A DNA stretch of 64,000 bases from Leucobacter chinensis (GCF_019049105.1 NZ_JAHQZR010000001.1:248001-312000); one strand, 5' to 3'; positions 53,818 through 62,829 are shown, counted from the first letter of the stretch. Numbers and translations are program-made. The notes: generated from the letters alone by a model not told the origin.

Positions 53818-55221
53818 CTACGAAGTGCTTTCAGGCTGAACACCGAGCATCGCGTTCTCGGTGACCTCCATGAGCGCCGGGTGAATCCAGTACTGCCCAC
53901 GGGCGAAGCGGTGGGCCGGGATGCCAAAGCTCATGGCCGAGATCACCGGCTGAATGAGGTTTGACGCTTGATATCCCATCGCGTGGGCGCCGAGAATGAG
54001 ACCGCTTTTGCGCTCTGCGACGACGGTGAAGAGGCCGCTCTGGTCTTCCATCGCCCAGCCGTAGGCCGTGTCGCCGTACCGCTGCGTGTGGGTGACCACG
54101 GCTTCGGCGCCGTAGTGCTCGGTGGCCTGCTGCGAGGTGAGCCCGACCATGGCAACCTCGGGGTAACTGAAGATCGCGGCGGGTACGGGCAACTGCTCGT
54201 TTGCTCGCAGGTCAGTGGGATTCTCAAGGTTGTGCATGACGACGCGGGCCTCGTAGTTCGCCACGTGCTTGAGCTGGTGCGGTGAGCAGATGTCGCCGAT
54301 CGCGTACACCCCCTCGACAGGGGCGCCGCCGCGCACGACGCGCTGATACTCATCGACGACGAGTCGGCCATCGTCGTGCATATCGAGCGCTGCTTCACGG
54401 GCACCGATGAGGTCGGTGTTCGGGGTGCGGCCGGTCGCCATGAGCACGGCATCGGCCTCGAAACGCTCGCCGCCCGCGTGCACGACGAGCGTACCGTCGG
54501 TTGCGCGTTCGATGCGTTCGAGGGGGTGCTCTGTCACGAGGTCCCAGTGCTCGCGCGCTTGTTCGTTGAACGCCCCGCGAATGCTGTCGTCAAGCTGGCT
54601 GAGCAGCTCTGGGCCGCGGATCACCTGGGTCACAGCGCTACCGAGCCCCGAGAACACGCCGGCAAACTCGCACGCGATATAGCCGCCGCCCACGATCACG
54701 AGCCGTTCAGGCAGCGCCTCGAGTCGCATGATGGTGTCAGAGGTGTGCACCCCGTCGAGGTCGATGCCCTCGATGTCAGGAAGCGTTGCACGTGAACCAG
54801 CCGCGATAACCATCTGCTTGGCTTCGACTCGCGTGCCGTCGGGCGCTACGAAACCGCTCGTGCCGTCGAGCGTGACGGCCTGCTCGATGAGCGTCACGTT
54901 TTCAAGCTCTTCGGCGCGATAGTTGCGCCCGCCCGCGGCGATGGCGTCGATGCGCCCGAAAACGCGGTCGCGCATGCCAGGCCAGTCGACCTCACCAACC
55001 TGTACTTCAACGCCGAGCCTTGTCGCCTCTTCAGGCGTGCGCGCGAGGGTCGCTGGCCGCACGAACATCTTGGTCGGAATGCAGCCGACGTTGATGCAAG
55101 TGCCACCAAACACGCCCTTCTCGGCCATGACTACCGTGCGGTCATCCCAGAACGGGGTGATGAGGGTGTTGCCTGAACCGGTGCCAATAATCGCGAGATC
55201 TGCGGTGATGAAGTTGCTCAT
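53818..55221 (-). CDS. mtr: Mycothione reductase
   Basis: A 467-residue flavoprotein disulfide reductase that keeps mycothiol reduced using NADPH. GTGSGN binds FAD, GGTCINVGCIPTKM holds the redox-active Cys pair, VIVGGGYIACEFA binds NADPH, and the C-terminal GQYWIHPALMEVTENAML carries the His-Glu pair. The pattern GCIPTKM-GQYWIHP is specific for mycothione rather than glutathione reductases. Mycothiol occurs only in actinobacteria, which supports the taxonomic call. The start is ATG 55221. Confidence 0.93.
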   Translation of the reverse strand: MSNFITADLAIIGTGSGNTLITPFWDDRTVVMAEKGVFGGTCINVGCIPTKMFVRPATLARTPEEATRLGVEVQVGEVDWPGMRDRVFGRIDAIAAGGRNYRAEELENVTLIEQAVTLDGTSGFVAPDGTRVEAKQMVIAAGSRATLPDIEGIDLDGVHTSDTIMRLEALPERLVIVGGGYIACEFAGVFSGLGSAVTQVIRGPELLSQLDDSIRGAFNEQAREHWDLVTEHPLERIERATDGTLVVHAGGERFEADAVLMATGRTPNTDLIGAREAALDMHDDGRLVVDEYQRVVRGGAPVEGVYAIGDICSPHQLKHVANYEARVVMHNLENPTDLRANEQLPVPAAIFSYPEVAMVGLTSQQATEHYGAEAVVTHTQRYGDTAYGWAMEDQSGLFTVVAERKSGLILGAHAMGYQASNLIQPVISAMSFGIPAHRFARGQYWIHPALMEVTENAMLGVQPESTS

Positions 55222-55367
55222 GTTCTCAGTCTGGCATACGCGTTTGAAGGGCCTGTGCAAGCGCTGAATACGGCTTGAGGCGGTGCGAAATGGAGCTTAG
55301 CCTGGAAATGCACGAACCACGAAACGAACGAAACCTGAACCGAACGAGACGAGGGAGCGTGACAACC

Positions 55368-55625
55368 ATGGCTGAACCACAGCTCAAGGACGAGGAGCTT
55401 TACGAGCGCCTGCGCGAAGAGGGCAATTCAAAAGAGAAGGCAGCTCGTATCTCAAACGCTGCAGCGCGTGACGGCAGAGGCGCCGTGGGCAAGCGGGGCG
55501 GCGAGGCCGAAGATTACGAGGAGCGCACCGTGCCGCAGTTGCGAGGTCGGGCGAAGCAGCTCGGGCTGAGCGGGTACTCCAGCTTGCGCAAGGCCGAGCT
55601 CATACGCCTCTTACGCAGCCACTAG
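55368..55625 (+). CDS. Small Rho-N/SAP-like domain protein
   Basis: An 85-residue charged protein (DEELYERLREEGNSKEKAARISNAAARDG) ending in a Rho N-terminal helical domain, VPQLRGRAKQLGLSGYSSLRKAELIRLL. That SAP-like motif binds nucleic acid in Rho termination factor. Homologues are common in actinobacteria as DUF7218/Rho-N proteins. The ATG at 55368 follows GAGGGAG; GTG 55359 is an alternative. It faces mtr divergently and converges on hrpB. Function is unknown. Confidence 0.7.
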   Translation: MAEPQLKDEELYERLREEGNSKEKAARISNAAARDGRGAVGKRGGEAEDYEERTVPQLRGRAKQLGLSGYSSLRKAELIRLLRSH

Positions 55626-55639
55626 CAACTGCTGGCAAC

Positions 55640-58174
55640 CTAGTGACCGCGCCGAGTAGCATCGGCCCGTTTGGTGCGTTTCGTTGCCTCGGCGCTCCAA
55701 GGGTCTTCGGGCCAGGGGTGCTTCGGGTAGCGCCCGCGCATCTCTTTGCGCACGTCCTGGTACGGTCCGTTCCAGAACGACGAGAGGTCGTCGGTCACCG
55801 CGAGCGGCTTGCGTGCTGGCGAGAGCAGGTGAAAGAGAATCGCCACCCGCCCGCCGACGAGCGTGGGCGAACGCTCAAGACCGAAGAGCTCCTGCAGCTT
55901 GACGGCGACGACCGGAGGCCCGTCGTCCAGCGGATAGTCGATGCGCACGCGCGAGCCAGACGGAACGGCGAGCGCGGCGGGAGCGAGCACGTCGAGCTGC
56001 GCGGCTTCTGGCCATGGCAGGAGCCTACGAAGCGCGGCTTCGACGTCGATCGAGGTGAGTGCTGCGCCGGGGGTCAGAGCCTCGAGGTCGGGCATGAGCC
56101 ACTCGGTCGCCGCGTGTAAGAGCGAGGCCTCGTCGACAGCGGGCCAGGGGCTGCCGAGCTCGCGGTGAAGAATCGAGAGCCTGCCGCGAAGTGCCTTCGC
56201 GCCTTCGCTCCAGTCGAGCACCTGCAGCCCGTTTTCGGTCACGTGCGAGAGGAGCGCGCCACCCGTGTCGGCTGCGGTTGCCTTCACCGGTTGCGATGAG
56301 AGGCGGATCGCGCCGAGCAGCCGCTCCTCCCGAACCCGTACTCGCCCGTCATCGATCGTTGCCTTGCGCTGCTCGGTGAGGAGCGTGGCTGAGAGGGTTG
56401 TTGCAAGCTGCTCGGTGAGGGGCGCGGCGAGGCGAATCACGGCCCCGGTACCATCGGCCACGCGGCCTTCGGCTCGTTGGACCTCGTGCACCGCGATCCA
56501 CTCGTGTTCGCGAAGCGGCGAGTTCTCGGGAAGCGCGGCGCGCGATCCGCTTGCGAAAAGGTAGCTGCGGGAGTGTGGAGCTGTGCGCCGCGCGACCCAC
56601 TCGGGCCGCGCGAGGGCCATGATTGCCGCGACCTCAGTGTCGGCGTCTGGGGTAGCGCTGGTGGGGGCCGGGGCTGGGCGGTCACATGCGATGGCCTCGA
56701 GCCGGCGAACCTCGCGCTTCCAGCTTTGTGCGCCCGGGTGTAAGCCAGAGCGGAGGTCGCGCAGCAGTTTGCTTGCGTCGGTGCTTGCCTCTCGGTGTCC
56801 TCCCGAAATCGCTGCGATGACCTCTGCGGCGCGCTGCGGCGAGCCGGTGAGACCGGCCCCTGCGAGCAGCGCCCGCGCTTCACGTACGCCAACGGGAAGC
56901 AACGCGATTAGGGAGCCCTCTGGGGTGATAACGCCCGTCTCGGTGATGAGGCCGAGCGTTAGGAGCGTGCGCTCGGCCCTGGCGAGTGCCGCGGTCGGTG
57001 GCGCCGTGATGAGCGGAAGGTCTGGTGAACCCCAGGCTGCGAGCAGCAGGGCAGCGTCGGTGAGATCGGCCGAGAGTATCTCGGGTTGAGCGTGGGTGGG
57101 CATGTGGGCGAATTCTTGCTCTGAGAATGCCCGTACCGCATGGCCGGGCCCGAGGCGGGCAGCACGGCCCGCACGTTGCTCGGTGCTTGAGCGAGAGGCG
57201 CTCACGGTCACAAGGCCCGTCATGTCGCGGCCCGCATCGCGCCGTACCTCTCGAGAGAGACCAGAATCGACAACGAGGTGAATGCCCGGCACGGTCAATG
57301 AGCTCTCGGCGAGCGCCGTGCTCACGACGATGCGAGGGCGCTCTCCTGGTGCGCGGCCGCGAACGGCCTGGTCTTGTTGCCTGGCACCGAGTTGACCGTG
57401 CAGCATGAGCACGTCGCTCTCGTGCTGAAGGGCTTCGATGCGCCGCGCGACGCCCTCAACCTCGCGGGCTCCGGGAACGAACACGAGTGCGTCGGAGCCG
57501 AGGGCTTGATGCTCTGCGACGGCGACGCGAGCGAGGTGGTCGAGGTAGTCGTTCGTGACGCCACGGTGGTCGAGCCTCGGGCCTGAGTGGGGGCGGTGCG
57601 TGACCGTGAGGGGGTGAAGCGCCGAGGGAATATCGACAACCTCGGCCTCGATGACCTTGGCGACTTGCTCGGCATCGAGCGTGGCCGACATTGCGACGAC
57701 CGTGAGATCGTCACGCAACTGTCGCACCTCGGCGATGAGGCCCAGCAAGAGATCGCCGTCGAGTGAGCGCTCGTGCACCTCGTCGAGCACCACGGCGGCG
57801 ACGCCATCGAGTGCTGGGTCACTGATGAGGCGCCGCAGGAGCACGCCGGGGGTAACGACCTCGATGCGGGTATCTGGCCTGACGCGGCGCTCGCCCCGCA
57901 CCGTGAAGCCCACGGTCTCGCCGACATCGCTGCGATCAAGTGACGCGATACGGTGCGCGGCAGCACGCACCGCGACTCGGCGTGGCTGGGTGACGATCGT
58001 GATGCCTCGCCCCGCAACCGCGTTTGCCGTGAGTGGCGGAACGAAGGTGGTTTTGCCGGTTCCTGGTGGTGCGGTGACCACGAGCGAGGCGGTGGCGAGG
58101 CCCGCGGTGAGGGCAGCTTCGTGCTGGGCGACGGGAAGGCCTGAGCCGATGCGTTCGAGGTCAAAAAGATGCAC
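55640..58174 (-). CDS. hrpB: ATP-dependent RNA helicase HrpB
   Basis: An 844-residue DEAH-box helicase of the HrpB family. Walker A is APPGTGKTTFVP, the DEAH-box equivalent is VVLDEVHERSLDGDLLLG, and STALAESSLTVPGI and QRAGRAARLGPG are motifs V and VI. The HrpB-specific C-terminus ends with PYQDVRKEMRGRYPKHPWP. The second GTG (58174) is taken as start because TAGCCT ends six bases before it. The cellular substrate of HrpB is not known. Confidence 0.93.
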   Translation of the reverse strand: MHLFDLERIGSGLPVAQHEAALTAGLATASLVVTAPPGTGKTTFVPPLTANAVAGRGITIVTQPRRVAVRAAAHRIASLDRSDVGETVGFTVRGERRVRPDTRIEVVTPGVLLRRLISDPALDGVAAVVLDEVHERSLDGDLLLGLIAEVRQLRDDLTVVAMSATLDAEQVAKVIEAEVVDIPSALHPLTVTHRPHSGPRLDHRGVTNDYLDHLARVAVAEHQALGSDALVFVPGAREVEGVARRIEALQHESDVLMLHGQLGARQQDQAVRGRAPGERPRIVVSTALAESSLTVPGIHLVVDSGLSREVRRDAGRDMTGLVTVSASRSSTEQRAGRAARLGPGHAVRAFSEQEFAHMPTHAQPEILSADLTDAALLLAAWGSPDLPLITAPPTAALARAERTLLTLGLITETGVITPEGSLIALLPVGVREARALLAGAGLTGSPQRAAEVIAAISGGHREASTDASKLLRDLRSGLHPGAQSWKREVRRLEAIACDRPAPAPTSATPDADTEVAAIMALARPEWVARRTAPHSRSYLFASGSRAALPENSPLREHEWIAVHEVQRAEGRVADGTGAVIRLAAPLTEQLATTLSATLLTEQRKATIDDGRVRVREERLLGAIRLSSQPVKATAADTGGALLSHVTENGLQVLDWSEGAKALRGRLSILHRELGSPWPAVDEASLLHAATEWLMPDLEALTPGAALTSIDVEAALRRLLPWPEAAQLDVLAPAALAVPSGSRVRIDYPLDDGPPVVAVKLQELFGLERSPTLVGGRVAILFHLLSPARKPLAVTDDLSSFWNGPYQDVRKEMRGRYPKHPWPEDPWSAEATKRTKRADATRRGH

Positions 58175-58202
58175 CACAGTAGGCTAACAGCCCCGAATAG
58201 GG

Positions 58203-58805
58203 CTAGATCGAGGCGCCCAGCATGGGCACGAGCGACACCAGTAACAGGATGGCCATGCCCATGTTGATCGCCCGAAGCGCTCGGGGTGAGCTGAACCACC
58301 TACGCAAGAGCGCTCCGAACATGGCCCAGACGCTCACGCAGGGTGCGTTGACGGCCGCGTACACGAGCGCGATGAGCGTAATGCGGGCGATGCTCGGCTC
58401 GCCCGGAGCGAAGTTTGCGATCGCGCCAACGGCCATGACCCAGGTTTTTGGGTTGACCCACTGGAAGGCAGCGGCGCCGAGAAACGAGAGGGGCTTTGCG
58501 CCGGCTCTGCCCTCAGCGGGGGCTCCCGAACGGGCAATCTTGACGGCGAGCCACACCAAGTAGATCGCGCCCAGGACCTTGACGATGGAGTAGGCGGGAG
58601 GGAACGCGATGAACACCCCTGCGAGCCCGACGCCCACGGCCCACACCATGACGCCGAAACCAATGGTGATGCCCGCGAGGTGGGGCAGGGTGCGTGCGAT
58701 TCCGTGGGTCATGCCCGATGAGAGCAACATGAGGTTATTGGGTCCTGGCGTGATCGAGGTGACGAAGGCGTATACGGCAAGGGCGAGCAGGGTTTCGACG
58801 GTCAT
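58203..58805 (-). CDS. LysE family translocator
   Basis: A 200-residue six-helix amino-acid exporter of the LysE/RhtB family. SITPGPNNLMLLSSGMTHG is the family signature, and NPKTWVMAVGAIANF is also conserved. It is transcribed divergently from a MocR regulator, which suggests it exports an amino acid or amine sensed by that regulator. The start is preceded by GAGGTG. Confidence 0.88.
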   Translation of the reverse strand: MTVETLLALAVYAFVTSITPGPNNLMLLSSGMTHGIARTLPHLAGITIGFGVMVWAVGVGLAGVFIAFPPAYSIVKVLGAIYLVWLAVKIARSGAPAEGRAGAKPLSFLGAAAFQWVNPKTWVMAVGAIANFAPGEPSIARITLIALVYAAVNAPCVSVWAMFGALLRRWFSSPRALRAINMGMAILLLVSLVPMLGASI

Positions 58806-58853
58806 GGCACCTCAGGTTTCTTGTGAATTCGTTTACTGTGGCACCGTTTTCGA

Positions 58854-58879
58854 TACACTCGGGAGTGTCCTATGACACT
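58854..58879. promoter_or_regulatory. mocR-lysE promoter/operator region
   Basis: TACACT (58854-58859) is a -10 candidate for mocR. AGTGTC-ctat-GACACT (58864-58879) is a 16-base palindrome, and together with the ACACT inside the -10 it makes three like half-sites, a layout seen at MocR/GntR operators. Confidence 0.5.
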
Positions 58880-58899
58880 TTCAAGCAGGGGGCCCTGGC

Positions 58900-60270
58900 A
58901 TGTCGAGTCGATCAGCGTGGCAGCCGCGCCTCTCAGATCAGAACCACGGCAGCGTGTATGAGCGGCTCGCCCAGGCCATGCGAGAGAGCGTTGCAGCGAG
59001 GGAGCTCGCGCCGGGTGACCGTATGCCCTCGCACCGCGAGATCGCAACGCAGCTCGGCATTGCGACAGCGACCGTTTCGAAGGCCTACTCGAGGCTCATC
59101 GACGAGGGGCTCTTAAGCGCCGTGCACGGCAGCGGAACCTTCGTGAGCGACTTCGCCCAGCCTGCCCAGCGAGACGCGGTCATCGACCTCTCGATGAACG
59201 TCCCGCCGCCGAACCTCGGTATGGGGCTGCTCTCGCGAAGTCTCGCTCGCATTCCGCAGGCATTCACGGGACAGTCGCTCGCGCGCTACACCGACCTCGC
59301 GGGGCATGAACGCCACCGGGAGGCCTTTGCCCGCTGGCTTACCTGGCAGGGGGTTCAGGCTTCACGCGACACGGTGCTGCTGAGTCACGGTGCGCAGCAC
59401 GCCATCTCGCTCGCGCTCCTGGCGGCCTCGGGGCCGGGTGCAACCGTCTGCACCGAGGCGGTGACCTACTCCGGGGCACTCACCGCGATGCGGCTGAACC
59501 GTCAGACTGTCCAGCCGGTCGCCGTCGATCGGTACGGAATGCTCCCCGCCGCGCTCGACCGGGCGCTCGGGGCGGCGGTGCGCACCACGCAAGCCCGGCC
59601 GATCGTGTACGTTACCCCGACACTGCATAACCCCACGGGCGCGACGATGAGCCCAGCGAGAAGAGCCGAGATCGTGCGGGTGTGCCGAGAGCACGATGCC
59701 GTGATCATCGAAGACGACGTCTACTCGCTCTTTCGCCCGCGTGGCACGGTGCCGCTGCAGAGCCTCGCGCCAGAGCGCACCTGGTACGTCAACAGCTTCT
59801 CGAAGAGTCTGAGCCCGAGCCTCCGCCTCGGCGTACTCGTTATTCCGAAGGGAGAAGGCGAGCAGGTGCGGCTTGGGCTCGAAGCCAGCACGGCCGCAGT
59901 GAGCCCCATCATCGCCGAGCTCGTTGCGGGGTGGATCGCCGACGGGACCGTCGGCAACGTTGGTCTCGCGATGAGAGCCGAGGCCGAAGAACGGTTGCAG
60001 GTCGCCGAGAGAGTCATCGGGAACTGCATCGAGCGATTACCGGAATCGGGCTTTCACGTGTGGCTCCCGATGGAGCGCGCAAGCGCTCAGCAGGTGCTCG
60101 TCGAAGCGGCTAGGGCGGGCGTGCTTGTCACCGCGCCAAGCACACTTGAGACCGAACGCGAGCCGGAGCGTTCAGGAATTCGCCTGTGCCTCGGGGCTGC
60201 TTCTCCTGAGCAACTCGAACGAGCGCTGCAAGCACTCGCCACGGTGCTTGTCCGAGCCCGCCCTGCATAG
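58900..60270 (+). CDS. MocR-type regulator: GntR helix-turn-helix fused to aminotransferase
   Basis: A 456-residue protein. The N-terminal GntR winged helix (residues about 15-80, PSHREIATQLGIATATVSKAYSRL) is followed by a class I aminotransferase fold with NPTGATMSPARR, IIEDDVYSLF and the PLP lysine in NSFSKSLSPSLRLG. MocR regulators use PLP-linked ligands (amino acids, vitamers) as signals. The divergent LysE exporter is the obvious target, through the palindromes between the two genes. Confidence 0.9.
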   Translation: MSSRSAWQPRLSDQNHGSVYERLAQAMRESVAARELAPGDRMPSHREIATQLGIATATVSKAYSRLIDEGLLSAVHGSGTFVSDFAQPAQRDAVIDLSMNVPPPNLGMGLLSRSLARIPQAFTGQSLARYTDLAGHERHREAFARWLTWQGVQASRDTVLLSHGAQHAISLALLAASGPGATVCTEAVTYSGALTAMRLNRQTVQPVAVDRYGMLPAALDRALGAAVRTTQARPIVYVTPTLHNPTGATMSPARRAEIVRVCREHDAVIIEDDVYSLFRPRGTVPLQSLAPERTWYVNSFSKSLSPSLRLGVLVIPKGEGEQVRLGLEASTAAVSPIIAELVAGWIADGTVGNVGLAMRAEAEERLQVAERVIGNCIERLPESGFHVWLPMERASAQQVLVEAARAGVLVTAPSTLETEREPERSGIRLCLGAASPEQLERALQALATVLVRARPA

Positions 60271-60293
60271 TCAAGCCCTCCCGGCATAGCCAA

Positions 60294-60325
60294 AGGGCGA
60301 GGCCAGCCGAAGCTGACCCCGCCCT
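60294..60325. terminator. Hairpin between convergent genes
   Basis: AGGGCGAGGCCAGC, loop CGAA, GCTGACCCCGCCCT: a 14-position stem with two mismatches. It separates mocR from the ComA-like gene. Confidence 0.55.
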
Positions 60326-60349
60326 GCATCTTGCGTGGGGGAGTGCTCT

Positions 60350-61186
60350 TTACGGAGCCGGGTTGATGATGCGGCCCCAGGTGCTCTTGTTGCCCCAGAC
60401 GTTCTGCCTGAGTCCCTCGAGCTGCAAGATCTGGCTGTGGTCAACGAAGAGGTTGCACTCGTTGCCGTAGTTCTTGATGTACCACTCGAAGACGGGGCCA
60501 TCGGCCGCCTCGAACATCACGTTCTCGAGACCGAGACCGTTGATGATCGACGCCGCAGCGCCAGTGTCCCACTCGGTCACGTTCTCGGTGATGCCCTCCG
60601 ACTCGATCATGATGATCGAGGCGCCGGCCTCGAGGGCCTTCTGGCCGCGGTCGATGAGGTCACCGATGTCTTTCTTACCCTCGGCGGCAAGCTCTGCCTC
60701 GCCCGAGTCGCCGCCCGAGCCGATCTGCAGGCCGAGCTCTGGCTTCGCCTTGAGCCCTGCCTTCACAACCTTCTCGACGAGCCGCTGCAGGCCCGAGGTG
60801 TTGAGCATGATGAAGCCGGTCGAAATCTCGATGACGTCGAAGCCGACCTCCTTCGCCTCCTTGAGGTAATGATCGACGGCGTCGTCGCCATAGCGCAGAA
60901 CGGTCTCGATCCACCCTCCCGATGAGACGTAAGCGTTGTTCTCGTGAGCGATGTCGCTAAACGCGCGCACCTGCTCGCTCGGTACGAGCGAGAACGATCC
61001 GCCTGCCCACTTGATGCCGTCGACCCACTGCCCGGCGACGTCAAACACGTCGTGCAGATGGCGGGTGCCGAAGGTTGAGTAGTAGGGGGCGCGCACCTCG
61101 GTCATGCCGAAGCTACGTGGCTTCTGCGGGCGGTAGGCGCGGGGAATGAAGTTGAATGATACGTCGTGCGGTACTGCATTACTCAT
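60350..61186 (-). CDS. Phosphosulfolactate synthase (ComA)-like protein
   Basis: A 278-residue TIM-barrel protein of the ComA/HSA32 family (PF02679), whose archetype adds sulfite to phosphoenolpyruvate. Recognisable family segments are VDGIKWAGGSFSLVP, AYVSSGGWIETVL, GFDVIEISTGFIMLN, ELGLQIGSGGDSG and IIMIESEGITENV. It is the second gene of an operon with a PrpD-type protein (44-base gap, Shine-Dalgarno AAGGAG). There are no coenzyme M genes nearby, so the reaction is probably different or part of sulfonate chemistry. The family call is fairly firm; the function is open. Confidence 0.75.
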   Translation of the reverse strand: MSNAVPHDVSFNFIPRAYRPQKPRSFGMTEVRAPYYSTFGTRHLHDVFDVAGQWVDGIKWAGGSFSLVPSEQVRAFSDIAHENNAYVSSGGWIETVLRYGDDAVDHYLKEAKEVGFDVIEISTGFIMLNTSGLQRLVEKVVKAGLKAKPELGLQIGSGGDSGEAELAAEGKKDIGDLIDRGQKALEAGASIIMIESEGITENVTEWDTGAAASIINGLGLENVMFEAADGPVFEWYIKNYGNECNLFVDHSQILQLEGLRQNVWGNKSTWGRIINPAP

Positions 61187-61230
61187 GATGAGCTCCTTAT
61201 CATTGGGGTTGGTCTGTGATGGATTGGTGG

Positions 61231-62604
61231 CTATGCGCGCGAGCGTGAGACCCGGGCGAGTGCCTCAGTGAGCTCTGCGACCCGGTGGTGTTCGAGGTTG
61301 TGCACGAGCGCCGCGATCTCGTCGCGCAGGCTCGCGTCGGCAAAGGGCGTCGTGAGCGCATCGAACTTGGCCCGAGCCGCCGCCCAGTCGAGCGGGTTGT
61401 CGTGAAAACCGTGGTAGCTGTCCTGTGACGAACGGAATACGGTTCCATCGGCGAGTTCGACCTCGAGGTCGGCGGGCATGTGCTGCGGGAACCGATCTGA
61501 GAACTCCTGCGTCGGGGTGATCTTGACCCTCGTCATGAGGCTCTGTACATCGGCCGCGATAATGCGCTCTGGGTCGTACTGCTCGGGGTTCAGCTGGCCG
61601 TCGAGCAGCACCACGGCGATCATCCACGGAAGTGAGTGGTCGGCCTCTTCTTTCGTTCGCACGAGCTGCTTATCGCCCTCTTCGCCGCCGCCGATGATCG
61701 AGTAGGCGACGTCGAAGGTGGTGAGTCGCACCCGCTCGATCGCGTGGGCGTTGAAGCCGTCTTGGCGCCGAATGTCCTGGGCCGCGTCGAGTGCCGACTG
61801 AGAGTGGATCTCGGCGTTGTGCTTTTTGATGATGGTGCGCTTGACGCTCTCAAGGTCTTCCTTAGACCAGTCGATCGAGAAGGGGCCTGCAATCGAGTCT
61901 TTGAAGCCCTTGTTGCCCTCGAAGACCTGCTCGGGGCCAGTGATGCCGCGGCTCGCGAGGAGCGCCGCAAAGGTGCCCTCTTTTGACACGTGCGGGTAAG
62001 CGAGGCCCTTCCAATGGCTGAGATTGCCGGTGCGAGTGACGCGCAGGGCGACGTTTGCGGTGCCTGCGATCGCGACCGCGTTGGCGATCTGCTCTGCTGG
62101 AAGGCGCATGGCTTTCGCCGCAGCGGCGGCCGCCGCAAAGGCGCCCTGCGTGGTGTGGTCGAAGCCCTTGGCGCGAACCGGGGCCTCATCAGACAGGCGC
62201 GTGTGCACCTGGTAGGCGACGGCGAAGGCGGTGAGAAACTCGGCGCCGGTCGCGTCGACGCTCTCGGCCGCGGCGAGAACGGCACCGAGGTTATCTGAGG
62301 GATGGTTCGTCTCGCCCTTCGCGAGATAAGAATCCATAAAGTCGAGGTAGCGGCTGAGCGCGCTATTGAAAAACGCGGCACGTTCTGGGCTCGTTTTACC
62401 GCCGCCGATGAGCGTTGCGCTCGGCGTGCCCCCGAGATCATCGAGTAGCCCTCGAATCGCGACGATGGGCTCGGCGTCGAGTGCGCCGATCGCGACCGCG
62501 AGGGTATCGAGCACTCGAATCTTCAGTTGTTCGAGCGCCTCGCTGCTCATTTCGGTGAGGCTCGCAGCCTCGACGTAGCGGGCAAGTTGGCTGACTTCAG
62601 TCAT
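61231..62604 (-). CDS. MmgE/PrpD family protein
   Basis: A 457-residue member of the MmgE/PrpD family, which includes 2-methylcitrate dehydratase, cis-aconitate decarboxylase and iminodisuccinate epimerase. Family features are the helical N-domain with DTLAVAIGALDAEP, YLDFMDSYLAKGETNHPSDN and FAAAAAAAKAMRLPAEQI, and in the lid domain KKHNAEIHSQSALDAAQ. No prpB/prpC methylcitrate genes are adjacent; instead a ComA-like gene follows, so a methylcitrate role is doubtful. The promoter contains a 26-bp perfect palindrome. Start is ATG 62604 behind AGGAG. Confidence 0.85.
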   Translation of the reverse strand: MTEVSQLARYVEAASLTEMSSEALEQLKIRVLDTLAVAIGALDAEPIVAIRGLLDDLGGTPSATLIGGGKTSPERAAFFNSALSRYLDFMDSYLAKGETNHPSDNLGAVLAAAESVDATGAEFLTAFAVAYQVHTRLSDEAPVRAKGFDHTTQGAFAAAAAAAKAMRLPAEQIANAVAIAGTANVALRVTRTGNLSHWKGLAYPHVSKEGTFAALLASRGITGPEQVFEGNKGFKDSIAGPFSIDWSKEDLESVKRTIIKKHNAEIHSQSALDAAQDIRRQDGFNAHAIERVRLTTFDVAYSIIGGGEEGDKQLVRTKEEADHSLPWMIAVVLLDGQLNPEQYDPERIIAADVQSLMTRVKITPTQEFSDRFPQHMPADLEVELADGTVFRSSQDSYHGFHDNPLDWAAARAKFDALTTPFADASLRDEIAALVHNLEHHRVAELTEALARVSRSRA

Positions 62605-62654
62605 GGCAAAACTCCTATCATCTGATGTGACTTAGGCAACCCTAATGTCTCATG

Positions 62655-62680
62655 AAAGTATCTTGACGTCAAGATACTTT
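62655..62680. promoter_or_regulatory. 26-bp perfect palindrome in the prpD promoter
   Basis: Each half reads AAAGTATCTTGAC or its complement, without a spacer. On the minus strand it contains the TTGACG -35 (62672-62667); GACATT (62649-62644) is the -10 at a 17-base spacing. It resembles operators of MarR-type repressors. No regulator gene is adjacent. Confidence 0.75.
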
Positions 62681-62810
62681 TGCTCAGAACTCAGACTCTG
62701 TTCAGGGTCGTTCCCGCGGAGGTGGGGTGGTTGCCAGTGGCTATTTAACTGGCAAGTGGGGGGAATCGTGGGCAATCCTGGCAATTCACTGTGCATTCAT
62801 CTGATGTGGG

Positions 62811-62829
62811 TAAACATTGCCTAACCTTG
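62811..62829 (+). promoter_or_regulatory. Iron-box-like site over the SIP-gene promoter
   Basis: TAAACATTGCCTAACCTTG keeps 11 of 19 bases of the DtxR/IdeR consensus and overlaps the TAACCT -10 hexamer (62822-62827), which ends seven bases before the ATG. Confidence 0.35.
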
